Assembly (NCBI RefSeq): GCF_003006155.1
Contig: NZ_CP023559.1
Span: 1,612,001-1,676,000 of the forward strand
From: Salinicola tamaricis
GTDB lineage: Bacteria; Pseudomonadota; Gammaproteobacteria; Pseudomonadales; Halomonadaceae
Reading direction: 5' to 3'
DNA length: 64,000 nt
Part shown: positions 1-8,330 of the stretch, in pieces
Position numbering within the stretch: position 1 is the first letter of the stretch
How the letters are laid out: each line of letters begins with the position of its first letter
The notes under the pieces: generated by a model
Seen by the model: the letters and a program-made list of their open reading frames with translations, nothing else
Told to the model about the DNA's origin: nothing
Databases searched by the model: none
Translations under genes and position numbers: made by a program

Positions 1-774
1 CGCAGCCGGCGGCCGGCGGCCACCGAGACCGCCACTACCGCTACCGCTCGGGGCGCAGAGGTGCCAGCGGGCGTGCGGGTCGAGCCGCTCAAGGGAATTC
101 GCGCGGTGATGGCGCGGCGCATGAGCGAGGCCGCGGCGAGCATTCCGCACTTCGCCTACGGCGACGAGTTCGATGTCACCGAGCTGCTGGCCCTGCGCGA
201 ACGGCTCAAGGCGCGCTTCGCCGAGCGCGACGAGCGGCTCACGCTGATGCCGCTGCTGATGAAGGCGCTGGCACTGGCGGTGAGCGAGTTTCCGCTGCTC
301 AACTGCCGCTTCGATGCCGACGCCGAGGCGATCCACTATCAGGATGGCTGCCATATCGGCATGGCAGTGGATAGCCAGAGCGGCCTGCTGGTGCCCAACG
401 TCAAGCATGTGGAGACGCTGAGCCTGCGCCAGGTGGCGGCCGAGGTCGAGCGCCTGACGCGGGCCGCGCGGGAGGGGCGGGTCGCACCGGCGGATCTCAA
501 GGGCGGCACCATCAGCATTTCCAATATCGGCGTACTCGGCGGCACCTACGCCATGCCGATCATCAACGCGCCGGAAGTGGCGATCGTCGCTCTCGGCCGG
601 GTGCAGCAGCTGCCGCGCTTCGATGCCGAGGGGCGGGTGGTGGCGCGCTCGATCATGACCGTGACCTGGTCCGGCGACCACCGCGTGCTCGATGGCGGCA
701 CCATGGCGCGCTTCTGCAACCGCTGGAAGGGCTACCTCGAAGCGCCGGAGAGCATGCTCGCCGAGCTGCGCTGA
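1..774 (+). CDS. 2-oxoacid dehydrogenase E2 (dihydrolipoamide acyltransferase), 3' part
   Basis: C-terminal part of an E2 acyltransferase. The frame is open from base 1, so the true start and lipoyl domain lie upstream of the window. An Ala/Thr-rich linker (codons 1-20) leads into the catalytic domain. Visible signatures are the substrate-pocket stretch SISNIGVLGGTYAMPIINAP and the active-site DHRVLDGG, with the catalytic His about 35 residues from the end. In the family this domain transfers the acyl group from lipoyl-lysine to CoA in the cytosolic pyruvate or branched-chain 2-oxoacid dehydrogenase complex. I favour the branched-chain type because of the short C-terminus and sequence flavour, but E1 and E3 are not visible, so the substrate is inferred. 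A kinase-like gene starts 9 bases downstream. Confidence 0.85.
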   Translation, partial: RSRRPAATETATTATARGAEVPAGVRVEPLKGIRAVMARRMSEAAASIPHFAYGDEFDVTELLALRERLKARFAERDERLTLMPLLMKALALAVSEFPLLNCRFDADAEAIHYQDGCHIGMAVDSQSGLLVPNVKHVETLSLRQVAAEVERLTRAAREGRVAPADLKGGTISISNIGVLGGTYAMPIINAPEVAIVALGRVQQLPRFDAEGRVVARSIMTVTWSGDHRVLDGGTMARFCNRWKGYLEAPESMLAELR

Positions 775-783
775 GTCGATCCC

Positions 784-2607
784 ATGACCTCCGAGCCGGC
801 AGGACTGCAGCAGTTCTATATCCCCGAGGAGCAGTCGGTCTACCTGCTCAGCCAGAGTCAGGCGCGCCAGCTGCGCGCCTGGATCGCCCGCTGCTGCCGC
901 CAGCTGACCCAGATCGGCTATCGCGACGTCGCGCTGATCGGCAAGGGCGCCTACGGCTTCGTCTTCGCCGGTATCGATGCCAGCGGCGCCAGCCACGTAT
1001 TCAAGTTCACTCGCCAGAACCTGCCCCAGGCGTTCCACGAACGCCTCGAGGAGGAGGCGTTCATGCTCGAGCAGGTCGAGCATCCACGGGTGCCGCGGCT
1101 GATCGCCTATCGCACCCTGCGCCATCAGGCGATGCTGGTGATGCAGCGCGCCCCCGGGGTCAACCTAGAGGAGTACTCGCTGCGCCACGGGCGCCTGCCG
1201 GCGCGGCTGATCATCGCCATCGCCGCCCAGCTCGCCGACATCCTGCGCGCGCTGCGGCGCGATGCCGAGCAGGGGCGCATCGTGGTGCACGGTGACATCA
1301 AGCCCTCTAACCTGATGTTCGATTCAGAGAGCGGGCACATCGCGCTGATCGACTGGGGCTCCTCGGTCTTCGCCCAGCTCGATGCCGCGGGCCAGTTCCT
1401 GTCGCGCCACGTGATGGCGCTGATGTCCGACGACCTGCAGCACACCAACGCGCGCATGGGCGACGTCTACTATATCGGCGAGGCCCAGCTCAACGGCGCG
1501 CTGTCGTCGCCGCGCTTCGACGAGCAGGGCGCCGCGGCGACCCTCTACGCCCTGGCCTCGGCGCAGTCGAGCCGCTTCGGCCGTGCCACCATTCCGGCCA
1601 CGGCGCTGGGCCTGCCGGTGGAGTTCGCGCGCCTGCTGGACGCCATGCTCGCCGACGACCCCAGGCTGGCGCGCCGCGCCGGGGACTATTTCCTCGCCCA
1701 TATGCCGCGGATCGCCCGCACCCGGCTGCCCGAGGTCGCCTCACCCGCGGAGACACCGTTGGTGCCGGTGTGGGTGCGCTCGCTGGAGCAGGAGATCGAG
1801 ACCGTGGTCTACAGCTCGCGCAAGGCCTTCCTGCGCGAGGACGCGCGCCAGGAAGGGCGCGACGAAGATGCCCTGCGGGCGCTCAACGACGTGCAGCTCG
1901 ACCGTTACTACAAGCACTTCATGCAGGGCATGGGCGATCTCGAGAAGGCGTTCCTGGTCGCGGTGGGGCGGCTCGGCCGCTATCCGGTGGTGGGTGGGCT
2001 GGCGCTACGCTGGAGTGATGCCGGGGTGGAGGTCGACACCTCGCTGAGCCTGCACGAGAGCGGGCTGCGCAGCGCCTTCGTCGCCGCGGTCAACAATATG
2101 GTCACCCTGGCGCGGGCGATTCACCGCCCCGAAGGGGTGTTCAAGGCTTGCCTGTTCAATGCCCGGCGCACCCTGCACATCGACCGCGATGACCCCGCCC
2201 AGCCGTTCGTGCCCGAGCCCGGCTGGGCGATCCCCTACGAGGTCAGCCCCACGCCGGAGCTGGAGGACACCAGCCGCGAACACTCCTATTTCGAGGATGG
2301 ACCCGACCCGGAAGAGTTCCTGCGCCTGCCACCGGTGATGATCGAGGCGTTGTCACGCCTCAACGCCATTCACCACACCGGGATGATCATCTTCGAGGCG
2401 CTGCCGACCCATCTCAAGATTCACAGCCATTACCGCCTGCTCGATCCGGCCCGCGAGACGGCGTTTCGCCAGTGCCTGGAGACGCTGCTGGCGGCGGTGC
2501 CGGAGATCGACGGTCTGGGGATCTCCGGCTACATGAAGATGCCCTACAAGAACGCCCGGCACTTCGCCCATCGGGCGCATCTGCCGGAGCGCTTCCATCC
2601 TCGCTGA
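784..2607 (+). CDS. Serine/threonine protein kinase-like protein with an unassigned C-terminal domain
   Basis: A 607-residue protein. Residues about 45-310 look like a Hanks-type kinase: glycine loop GKGAYGFVF (53-61), Lys in HVFKF (about 74), Glu-rich helix C around 88-96, catalytic-loop variant HGDIKPSNL (169-177) and DWG in place of DFG (190-192). The residues needed for phosphotransfer are therefore present, although HRD has become HGD. The remaining roughly 300 residues, rich in acidic and aromatic positions, match no domain I recognise. There is no signal peptide or membrane segment, so it is probably cytosolic. It lies 9 bases after the E2 gene, suggesting co-transcription and a possible link to 2-oxoacid dehydrogenase control, which is inference. 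It could also be a small-molecule kinase of the same fold. Confidence 0.75.
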   Translation: MTSEPAGLQQFYIPEEQSVYLLSQSQARQLRAWIARCCRQLTQIGYRDVALIGKGAYGFVFAGIDASGASHVFKFTRQNLPQAFHERLEEEAFMLEQVEHPRVPRLIAYRTLRHQAMLVMQRAPGVNLEEYSLRHGRLPARLIIAIAAQLADILRALRRDAEQGRIVVHGDIKPSNLMFDSESGHIALIDWGSSVFAQLDAAGQFLSRHVMALMSDDLQHTNARMGDVYYIGEAQLNGALSSPRFDEQGAAATLYALASAQSSRFGRATIPATALGLPVEFARLLDAMLADDPRLARRAGDYFLAHMPRIARTRLPEVASPAETPLVPVWVRSLEQEIETVVYSSRKAFLREDARQEGRDEDALRALNDVQLDRYYKHFMQGMGDLEKAFLVAVGRLGRYPVVGGLALRWSDAGVEVDTSLSLHESGLRSAFVAAVNNMVTLARAIHRPEGVFKACLFNARRTLHIDRDDPAQPFVPEPGWAIPYEVSPTPELEDTSREHSYFEDGPDPEEFLRLPPVMIEALSRLNAIHHTGMIIFEALPTHLKIHSHYRLLDPARETAFRQCLETLLAAVPEIDGLGISGYMKMPYKNARHFAHRAHLPERFHPR

Positions 2608-2620
2608 GACGGTGCTTTAG

Positions 2621-2784
2621 AGGGTGTTTACAAACCCTTTGACGATGGGCGCCGGGGGCAGGGCAAAGCGAGGGTCCTTTGCCAGGGATGGCAAAGGTAG
2701 CGCCCAGAGAGGGGTTCACAGCGCCCTCGCGACGCTCTGCCGCCGGATAAGCCCTCGTCGTCCAGCGGTTGTGAAAAGCGCGCT
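2621..2784. repeat. Imperfect palindromic intergenic repeat
   Basis: The gap between the kinase-like gene and the SNF transporter is filled by an imperfect inverted-repeat unit. The left end (2621-2637, containing GTTTACAAACC) pairs with the right end (2765-2784, containing GGTTGTGAAAAG). Internal arms around 2650-2675 (GGGGGCAGGGCAAAGCGAGGG) and 2725-2752 are also largely complementary, and the short hairpin TTTGCC-AGGGAT-GGCAAA lies inside. The whole can fold into a long hairpin. I associate similar sequences with halomonad intergenic regions, from memory only. Confidence 0.5.
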
Positions 2785-2863
2785 TAGAGAGGAGATTCCG
2801 GGCTTTTGCCCCGTTTTTTATCGCTTTTCCCGCGCAGGGCGGGATCAACAATGCGCGAGTCGC

Positions 2864-2869
2864 TATAAT
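2864..2869 (+). promoter_or_regulatory. Probable -10 element of the SNF transporter promoter
   Basis: A perfect TATAAT lies 72 bases before the transporter start. The -35 region (around 2841-2847, GGATCA-like) is weak, so only the -10 is assigned. Confidence 0.45.
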
Positions 2870-2940
2870 CCGCGCGGAAAATAAGAAGCCCCGGCCGGCC
2901 CGGTGGACTTCCAACAACACATCCAGTCGATGGTGAACTC

Positions 2941-4283
2941 ATGGCCAAATCCCACACCCATGCGCAGTGGTCCTCTCGCACGGCCTTCGTCCTGGCGGCG
3001 ACCGGCTCGGCGGTCGGGCTCGGCAATATCTGGAAATTCCCCTACATGGTGGGCGACAGCGGCGGCGCCGTGTTCGTGCTCGTCTACCTGGTGTGTATCG
3101 CGCTGATCGGGCTGCCGATCCTGGTCTCCGAGTGGCTGCTTGGTCGCCGCGGCCAGTCCAACCCGATCAACACCATGCAGACGCTCAGCCGCAAGGAGAA
3201 GAAATCGCCGGACTGGGTGCTGGTGGGGATCGCCGGCGTGCTCGGGTCGTTCCTGATTCTCTCCTTCTACAGCGTGGTCGGCGGCTGGTCGCTCAACTAC
3301 ACCTGGAGCACGCTGAGCGGTGATCTCGGCCGCTCCAGCGGGGTCAGCGTGGGTGACTACTTCACCACCCTGCTGGGCCAGCCGGGTACGCTGCTGCTGT
3401 GGCACACGCTGTTCATGCTGCTGACCTTCGGCATCGTCGCCGGCGGGGTCAAGGGCGGCCTGGAGCCGCCGCCAAGTGGCTGATGCCGCTGCTGATCGTG
3501 GCGCTGATCGTGCTGATCGGCTTCGGCATGACCACTTCCGGCTTCGGCGAGGCGGCCACCTTCATGTTCTCCCCCGACTGGAGCAAGCTCAACGGTGGGG
3601 TCATCCTCGCCGCGCTGGGGCATGCCTTCTTCACCCTGTCGCTGGGCATGGGCATCATGATGGCCTACGGCTCCTACCTGGGGCAGGAGGTCGATCTGAT
3701 CAAGACCGCGCGTACCGTGGTGATCCTGGATACGGTGATCGCCCTCGGCGCCGGCATGGCGATCTTCCCGGTGGTCTTCGCCAACAATCTCGACCCCAGC
3801 GCCGGCCCGGGCCTGCTCTTCGTCACCCTGCCGCTGGCGTTCATCGACATGCCTTGGGGGCTGGCGTTCGGCACCATCTTCTTTGCCCTGCTCACGGTGG
3901 CCGCGCTGACCTCGGCGATCTCTCTGCTGGAGCCGGTCACCGAGTTCCTCGAAGAGCGCACGCCGCTGTCGCGACTCGGTTCGGCGTTCGTCGCCGCCCT
4001 GGCGACCTGGAGCCTGGGGATCGCCGCGCTGCTGGCGTTCAACCTCTGGTCCGGCTTCCAGCCGTTCGGCTTCAACGTCTTCGATCTGCTCGATGCGCTC
4101 ACCAGCAAGCTGATGCTGCCGCTGACCGGGCTCGCGGTGATCGTCTTCACCGCCTGGTTCCTGGACAGCGACGACGTCAAGCAGGAGCTGGGCCTGGGGC
4201 CGAAAGGGCGCGTGCTGTGGCACTACGTGTCGCGCTACGTCGCCCCCATCGGCGTCATCGTGGTGTTCTTCAACAGCCTTTGA
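2941..4283 (+). CDS. Sodium:neurotransmitter symporter family transporter (frameshifted)
   Basis: Integral membrane Na+-coupled amino-acid or osmolyte transporter of the SNF (LeuT-fold) family. The N-terminal motif is typical: WSSRTAFVLAATGSAVGLGN, followed by IWKFPYMVGDSGGAVF, which in the family lines the Na+ and substrate sites of TM1. About 11 hydrophobic segments can be traced. The reading frame breaks at about base 3469: after GGVKGGLE the frame runs into a stop, while AAKWLMPLL, the expected continuation, is in another frame. One missing G/C in the GCCGCC run repairs it and gives about 447 residues, the normal family length. A sequence error is more likely than a pseudogene. Substrate unknown. 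Confidence 0.85.
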
Positions 4284-4342
4284 TTCTCACAAGCGCTTGT
4301 GTTCGAAAGCGCTTGTTTTCAAAAGCTGAAAGACGCATACGG

Positions 4343-4373
4343 CCGGGGCCCGGGAGCATCTCCCGGGCCCCGG
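4343..4373 (+). terminator. Very stable GC hairpin after the transporter
   Basis: A perfect 14-bp inverted repeat (CCGGGGCCCGGGAG, loop CAT, then its complement) lies 60 bases past the transporter stop. There is no long U-tract. Just before it, the 10-mer AAGCGCTTGT occurs twice (4291-4300 and 4307-4316). Confidence 0.5.
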
Positions 4374-4458
4374 TGTCGTTTGAGCGCCGTCATCTTTGCG
4401 CCGGCATTGGCGCGAAAGGAAGTATAGGGCAGCGCCCGCGTGGCGCTGCCCAGAGGGG

Positions 4459-4484
4459 CAGGCGCCCCATCAGCGGGGCGCCTG
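4459..4484 (-). terminator. GC hairpin at the 3' end of the small minus-strand gene
   Basis: Inverted repeat CAGGCGCCCC / GGGGCGCCTG with a 6-base loop, 20 bases past the stop of the convergent small gene. There is no U-tract, so it may act only as a mRNA 3' stabiliser or weak terminator. Confidence 0.4.
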
Positions 4485-4503
4485 ATGTGTCGAACGAACC
4501 GTC

Positions 4504-4692
4504 CTAGTCGGGCAGTTCGGCGATACGCTGCTGCAGACGGCGCCTCTCGGCGCGCTGTTCGATACCGCGACGCGCCTTGAGGTAGCGTACCGCGGCGCGA
4601 CGCTTGCGCTGCTCGTGCTCGTCGACTTCGAGATGCATGAAAATGTCGAAAATTTCGCTCTTCAAGGCGTGAAGATTTTCAATGTCCTTCAT
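4504..4692 (-). CDS. Small basic hypothetical protein (62 aa)
   Basis: A 62-residue protein, mostly predicted alpha-helical, with a highly charged Arg/Glu-rich second half (repeated RR and KARR clusters). The start has a good ribosome-binding site (AGGAG, 9 bases upstream), and the gene sits alone, convergent with the transporter, with a hairpin at its 3' end. These points support it as real. The C-terminal half faintly resembles small PA3496-type proteins of gammaproteobacteria, but I cannot confirm that. No catalytic motif, membrane segment or cysteine is visible. Function unknown. Confidence 0.5.
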   Translation of the reverse strand: MKDIENLHALKSEIFDIFMHLEVDEHEQRKRRAAVRYLKARRGIEQRAERRRLQQRIAELPD

Positions 4693-4840
4693 TGATCGAA
4701 TCTCCTGGCATCCTCAGGTCATCGGGTTGGGTGCCCGACATGCATACTATACCCAACTTTACAAGATCATGACGTCCGACTTTTTTCCCTCTTTCGGCGC
4801 CCGGTGGGCTCGTGCTCCCGCCTGGCGAGTGGGGCATACT

Positions 4841-4984
4841 TAGGGTCTATACGAAAAATCGGCGAGCGAAGGCAAGACAAGGCAAAAATCGACGAAAAAG
4901 CGGAGTTTACGGGTGTAAATGAGCATTTTGAGCCGATTTTTAACGCCGTATTGCCGAGCGCAGGCAGTTTTCGTATAGACCCTA
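4841..4984. repeat. MITE-like element, copy 1
   Basis: A 144-bp unit bounded by perfect terminal inverted repeats (TAGGGTCTATACGAAAA and its complement at 4968-4984). The interior holds AAGGCAAGACAAGGCAAAAA and a GTTTACGGGTGTAAATGAGC segment. It carries no coding capacity for a transposase. A second, inverted and diverged copy lies at 58528-58670. It occupies the region just upstream of hexR and may contribute to its transcript leader. Short reading frames across it are artefacts. Confidence 0.8.
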
Positions 4985-5035
4985 GCCACCCCACGCTAAA
5001 GCGAGACCGATAATGCTGCGATACGAGGGACGGGC

Positions 5036-5902
5036 ATGAGCCGTTCGCTGTTCGACGAACTGCGTGTGCACATGGACCGCCTGCGGCGCTCCGAGCAGAA
5101 AGTCGCCCGTTTCGTGCTGCGCCACCCCGAAGAAGTGATCCTGATGCGGATCACCGATCTCGCCAGCGAAGCCCAGGTGAGCGAGCCGACGGTGGTGCGT
5201 TTCTGCCGCGCCATGGGCATGGCCGGCTTCCAGGAGTTCAAGCTCAAGCTGGCCCAGATGATGGCCAAGGGCAGCCAGTACGCGCAGTTCTCGCTGACCG
5301 ATGCCGAGAGCGTCTCCGAGTTCTCCCACGGCATCTTCGATACCACCATCGAGACCCTCGAGCAGGTACGCGACAACCTCGACAACGAGGCGCTGGGCCG
5401 CGCGATCGCCGCGCTGGCGGTGGCCAATCGGGTCGAGTTCTACGGCTATGGCGCCTCCGGCGTGGTCGCCGCCGACGCCCAGCACAAGTTCTTCCGCCTG
5501 CAGATCCAGACCTCGGCCTACGCTGACCCGCACATGCAGGCGATGTCGGCGGCGACGCTGAAGGTCGGCGACGTGGTGGTGGCGATCTCCCAGACCGGAC
5601 GCACCCGGGCGCTGCTGGCCAGCGCCAAGACCGCGGTCAAGGCCGGCGCCACGGTGATCGGGCTGTGTCCCAGTGACTCGCCGCTGGCCCACGAGGTGAG
5701 CCTGGTGCTACCGGTGGACGTGCAGGAGGACACCGAGGTCTATATCCCCATGACCTCGCGTATCGCGCATCTGTTGACCATCGACGTGCTGGCGGTGGGC
5801 GTGGCCAAGAACCGCGGTCCGCAGATCAGCGACCAGCTCAAGGCGATCAAGCGCAGCCTGGGCACGCTACGGGTACCCAATACCCCCTCGTCCTCGGCCT
5901 GA
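5036..5902 (+). CDS. hexR: HexR/RpiR-family transcriptional regulator
   Basis: A 288-residue cytosolic regulator. An N-terminal RpiR-type helix-turn-helix (residues about 1-77, core ITDLASEAQVSEPTVVRFCR at 39-58) is followed by a SIS sugar-phosphate-binding domain (about 125-255, with the SIS turn AISQTGRTRALL). In pseudomonads HexR represses Entner-Doudoroff, gap and zwf genes and is released by 2-keto-3-deoxy-6-phosphogluconate. Length and the HTH match HexR closely. No zwf/pgl/eda partners are nearby, so the assignment to HexR rather than another RpiR member is by sequence only. The start ATG at 5036 follows the repeat element by 51 bases. Confidence 0.75.
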   Translation: MSRSLFDELRVHMDRLRRSEQKVARFVLRHPEEVILMRITDLASEAQVSEPTVVRFCRAMGMAGFQEFKLKLAQMMAKGSQYAQFSLTDAESVSEFSHGIFDTTIETLEQVRDNLDNEALGRAIAALAVANRVEFYGYGASGVVAADAQHKFFRLQIQTSAYADPHMQAMSAATLKVGDVVVAISQTGRTRALLASAKTAVKAGATVIGLCPSDSPLAHEVSLVLPVDVQEDTEVYIPMTSRIAHLLTIDVLAVGVAKNRGPQISDQLKAIKRSLGTLRVPNTPSSSA

Positions 5903-6141
5903 CGCGCACGCCTTCTCGGTTCTGCGCTCTCGGCGCCGCGCTCTCGAATTCCGCTCTCTCTGCCTTCTCTCTTCTTTCTCCCCGGCGCTTGCCGGGGCGT
6001 GCCCGTTCTGTCTATTCGTTCGCCCAAGACACGTTAGCCCAAGGCACGTTCGCCCAGTATTCGTTCGCTCATGCGCGCTCTGTCGGCGCGGCTGCTGGCG
6101 CTGACACGCCGCCACCGCGAGGCAAAGTCAGACCATGAATA
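5903..6141. other. Gap between hexR and the imu operon
   Basis: Contains a pyrimidine-rich tract (about 5912-5980), a hairpin CCCCGGC-GCTT-GCCGGGG (5980-5997) that could terminate hexR, and degenerate direct repeats of a CGTTCGCCCAA / CGTTAGCCCAA / CGTTCGCCCAG type (about 6018-6056). No gene is supported. Confidence 0.5.
5980..5997 (+). terminator. Hairpin downstream of hexR
   Basis: 7-bp GC stem with a GCTT loop, about 80 bases beyond the hexR stop, followed by a moderately T-rich stretch. Confidence 0.4.
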
Positions 6142-6157
6142 CTGTATATATAGACAG
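6142..6157. promoter_or_regulatory. LexA (SOS) box of the imuA-imuB-dnaE2 operon
   Basis: CTGT-ATATATAG-ACAG matches the gammaproteobacterial LexA consensus CTGT-N8-ACAG exactly. The symmetry extends outwards (AATACTGT...ACAGTATT, 6139-6162 region). It lies upstream of the damage-inducible mutagenesis cassette, a classic LexA target, so SOS induction is well supported. Confidence 0.9.
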
Positions 6158-6303
6158 TATTCGGGGTTGTGAGCGACACTATCCCCTTCGAAGGCCAGGG
6201 GGATGTCGCCCATGTCTGAGTGTCATCGTCAGCTTTGCCGCCACGTTGCCGCGAGCTGCCGCGTCCGGTGTGCCTGGCGTTGCCATTGCCGGAGCCGTGG
6301 GCG

Positions 6304-6928
6304 GTGAGCGCGCTCGATCGGCTGCTCGATAGCCGCGTCGTCTGGCGTGCCCAGGAGAGCGCCGCCGAGGCACCCGCCAGCGCGGTCGCCAGCGGCCACA
6401 AGGCGCTGGATGCGGCACTGCCGGCGGGCGGCTGGCCGCGCGGGGCGATCAGTGAGCTGCTCTGTAGCGGTGCCGGCAGCGGGGAGCTCGCGCTGCTGTG
6501 GCCGCTGCTGGCACGTCTGACCCGCGAGCAGCGGCCGGTGGTGCTGGTGGCGCCGCCGGCGCTGCCCTATCCGGCGGCCTGGCGGCGCGCCGGTGTCGAA
6601 CTCGACCACTGCCACTGGCTCGACGTGAGCGGGCGCGAAGCGCTCTGGGCCACCGAGCAGTGCCTGCGGGCCGGCTGCTGTGCGGCGGTGCTGGCGTGGC
6701 TGCCGCAGGCCGATGCGCGCGCCTGCGTCGGCTGCAGGTGGCCGCGGCGAGTGGCGATACCCTGGGCTTCGTGCATCGGCCGCTGGCGCGCGCCAGCGAG
6801 GCCTCGCCAGCGGCGCTACGGTTGCGCCTCCACCCGCCGGCACCGGGCGCACGCCGGCGCTGGAAGTGCTCAAGTGTCGCGGCGGGTGGCCGCGCGCTAC
6901 GCACATCGCCCTCGAAGCGGGGGCGTGA
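6304..6928 (+). CDS. imuA: ImuA, RecA/SulA-like translesion accessory protein (frameshifted)
   Basis: First gene of the SOS mutasome. ImuA is a RecA-like protein that works with ImuB and DnaE2 in error-prone repair. The readable N-terminal part contains SGHKALDAALPAGGWPRGAI, typical of ImuA, then SELLC and a RecA-like core. The frame shifts at about 6730 and again near 6845. The last segment (ALEVLKCRGGWPRATHIALE) ends at the TGA 6926-6928. I chose GTG 6304 because it begins SALDRLLDSRVVWR, which matches the usual ImuA N-terminus. An in-frame GTG at 6220 would add 28 residues. The imuB start follows 4 bases after the stop. Confidence 0.75.
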
Positions 6929-6932
6929 CGCC

Positions 6933-8330
6933 GTGCACTGGGCCTGTCTGCTGTTCCCGCGGCTGGCGCTGGAGGGGGCGCTGCGCCGGCGCGACGACCC
7001 CGCGGCGCCCTTCGCCCTGCTCGAGGGTGCGCCGCCGCGCCAGCGGATTCGTGCCGCGAATCAGGCCGCGCGTGACCAGGGGGTCAAACCTGGCCAGCCG
7101 CGCGGGCTGGCCGAGGCGTTCTGCCCGGCGCTTGACTGCGCCCCGCTGGAGGCCGCGACGGTGGAGCGCTGGCGCCAGCGTCTGGCCGCCTGGGCCTACG
7201 CCTACAGTGGTCAGGTGAGTCTCGACTATCCGCATGCGCTGGTATTCGAGGTCGCCAGCAGTCTGGCCCTGTTCGGCCCCTGGCCGGCATTCGAAGCGCG
7301 GCTACGTGGCGAACTCGCCGCCCTGGGGTTTACCCACCGCCTGGTGGTGGCGCCCAACCCCGCGGCGCGGATACTGGTCAATGCCCACGACGGCCTGGCA
7401 GTGGACGACGCCGGGCTGGAAGCGGCGCTGGCGAGACTTGCCGCTGGCGCGTAGTGGGCTGGCGGCGGAGAGGGCAGACCCTGAACCGCAGCGGCTTTCG
7501 GCGGCTCGGCGAGCTGTTTCACGCTGCCGCCGCCCCACTAGCGCGCGCTTCGGCGGGGGTGATGCGCCATCTCGGCGAGCTGCGCGCGAGTGGCCGCTGG
7601 CGCTGGCGGTCTATCGCCCGGCGACGCACTTCTCGCGCAGCTTCGAGTTCAACGCCCGGTGCACGCCATCGCCGGCTGGCCTTTCCGCTCAAGCGCCTGC
7701 TGCAGGAGCTGAGCGCTTTCCTGCGCGCCAGGATGCCGGGTCGAGCGTTTCAGCCTGGTGCTGGGGCTGGAGGGCGGCCCGGCGCAGCGCTTCGAGGTCG
7801 GCCTGCTGGCCCCCCAGCGTGACGCTGAGACGCTGCTCGAACTGACCCGCGCGCAGCTCGAGCGGGTGCGTCTCGAAGGGCCTGTGCTGAGCGTGACCCT
7901 GGCGGCCTCGCGGTTCACACCTTATGCCCCGGTGCGCCGCGAACTGCTGGCCGGCCCCGCGCGCCAGGCCCAGGTCTGGGCGGCGCTGCATCAGCGGCTG
8001 GTGGCGCGGCTGGGCGAGGCGGCGCTGAAGCCACTGGTCGAGCATCGCGAGCACCGACCCGAGGCCGCAGTGTTTGCCGCCGCCGGGCCGCGCGCCACCG
8101 ACACCCCCGAGTCGCGGTTACGGCCCGGCTGGCTGCTCGCCGAGATGATGCCAGCGGAGGCCGGTATCGCCCGGCTGCTGGCCGGGCCCGAGCGGATCGA
8201 GAGCGGCTGGTGGGATGGTGACGACGTGCGTCGCGATTACTATCTGGCCGAGTGGCACGACGGCCGCCACGCCTGGGTCTGGCGCGAGCCCGGCGGTGAG
8301 AGCTTTCATCTGCACGGGTGGTTCGGATGA
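6933..8330 (+). CDS. imuB: ImuB, Y-family polymerase-like mutasome hub (multiply frameshifted)
   Basis: ImuB is a catalytically inactive Y-family polymerase homologue that bridges ImuA, DnaE2 and the beta clamp. It begins at GTG 6933 with [16 protein letters not shown], the usual ImuB opening. Recognisable blocks run through three frames: [15 protein letters not shown] and [17 protein letters not shown], then [36 protein letters not shown] and, to the end, [15 protein letters not shown] with [18 protein letters not shown]. At least five one-base indels lie between about 7435 and 7745. Conservation on both sides of each makes sequence error more likely than decay. The stop overlaps the dnaE2 start (ATGA). 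Confidence 0.75.

Noticed and set aside
3357-4223. Long minus-strand open frames opposite the SNF transporter
   Set aside because: Composition is Gln/Arg/Gly-rich with no motif, and the plus strand encodes a clear transporter; it is a high-GC antisense artefact.
4285-4500. Hairpins after the SNF transporter considered as a tRNA or small RNA
   Set aside because: No cloverleaf arms or anticodon loop; only GC-rich inverted repeats between convergent genes.
4767-5013. Two short open frames across the repeat upstream of hexR
   Set aside because: They run through the inverted repeat on both strands and similar frames occur in the second copy near 58533-58715; this is a product of the repeat sequence, not a gene.
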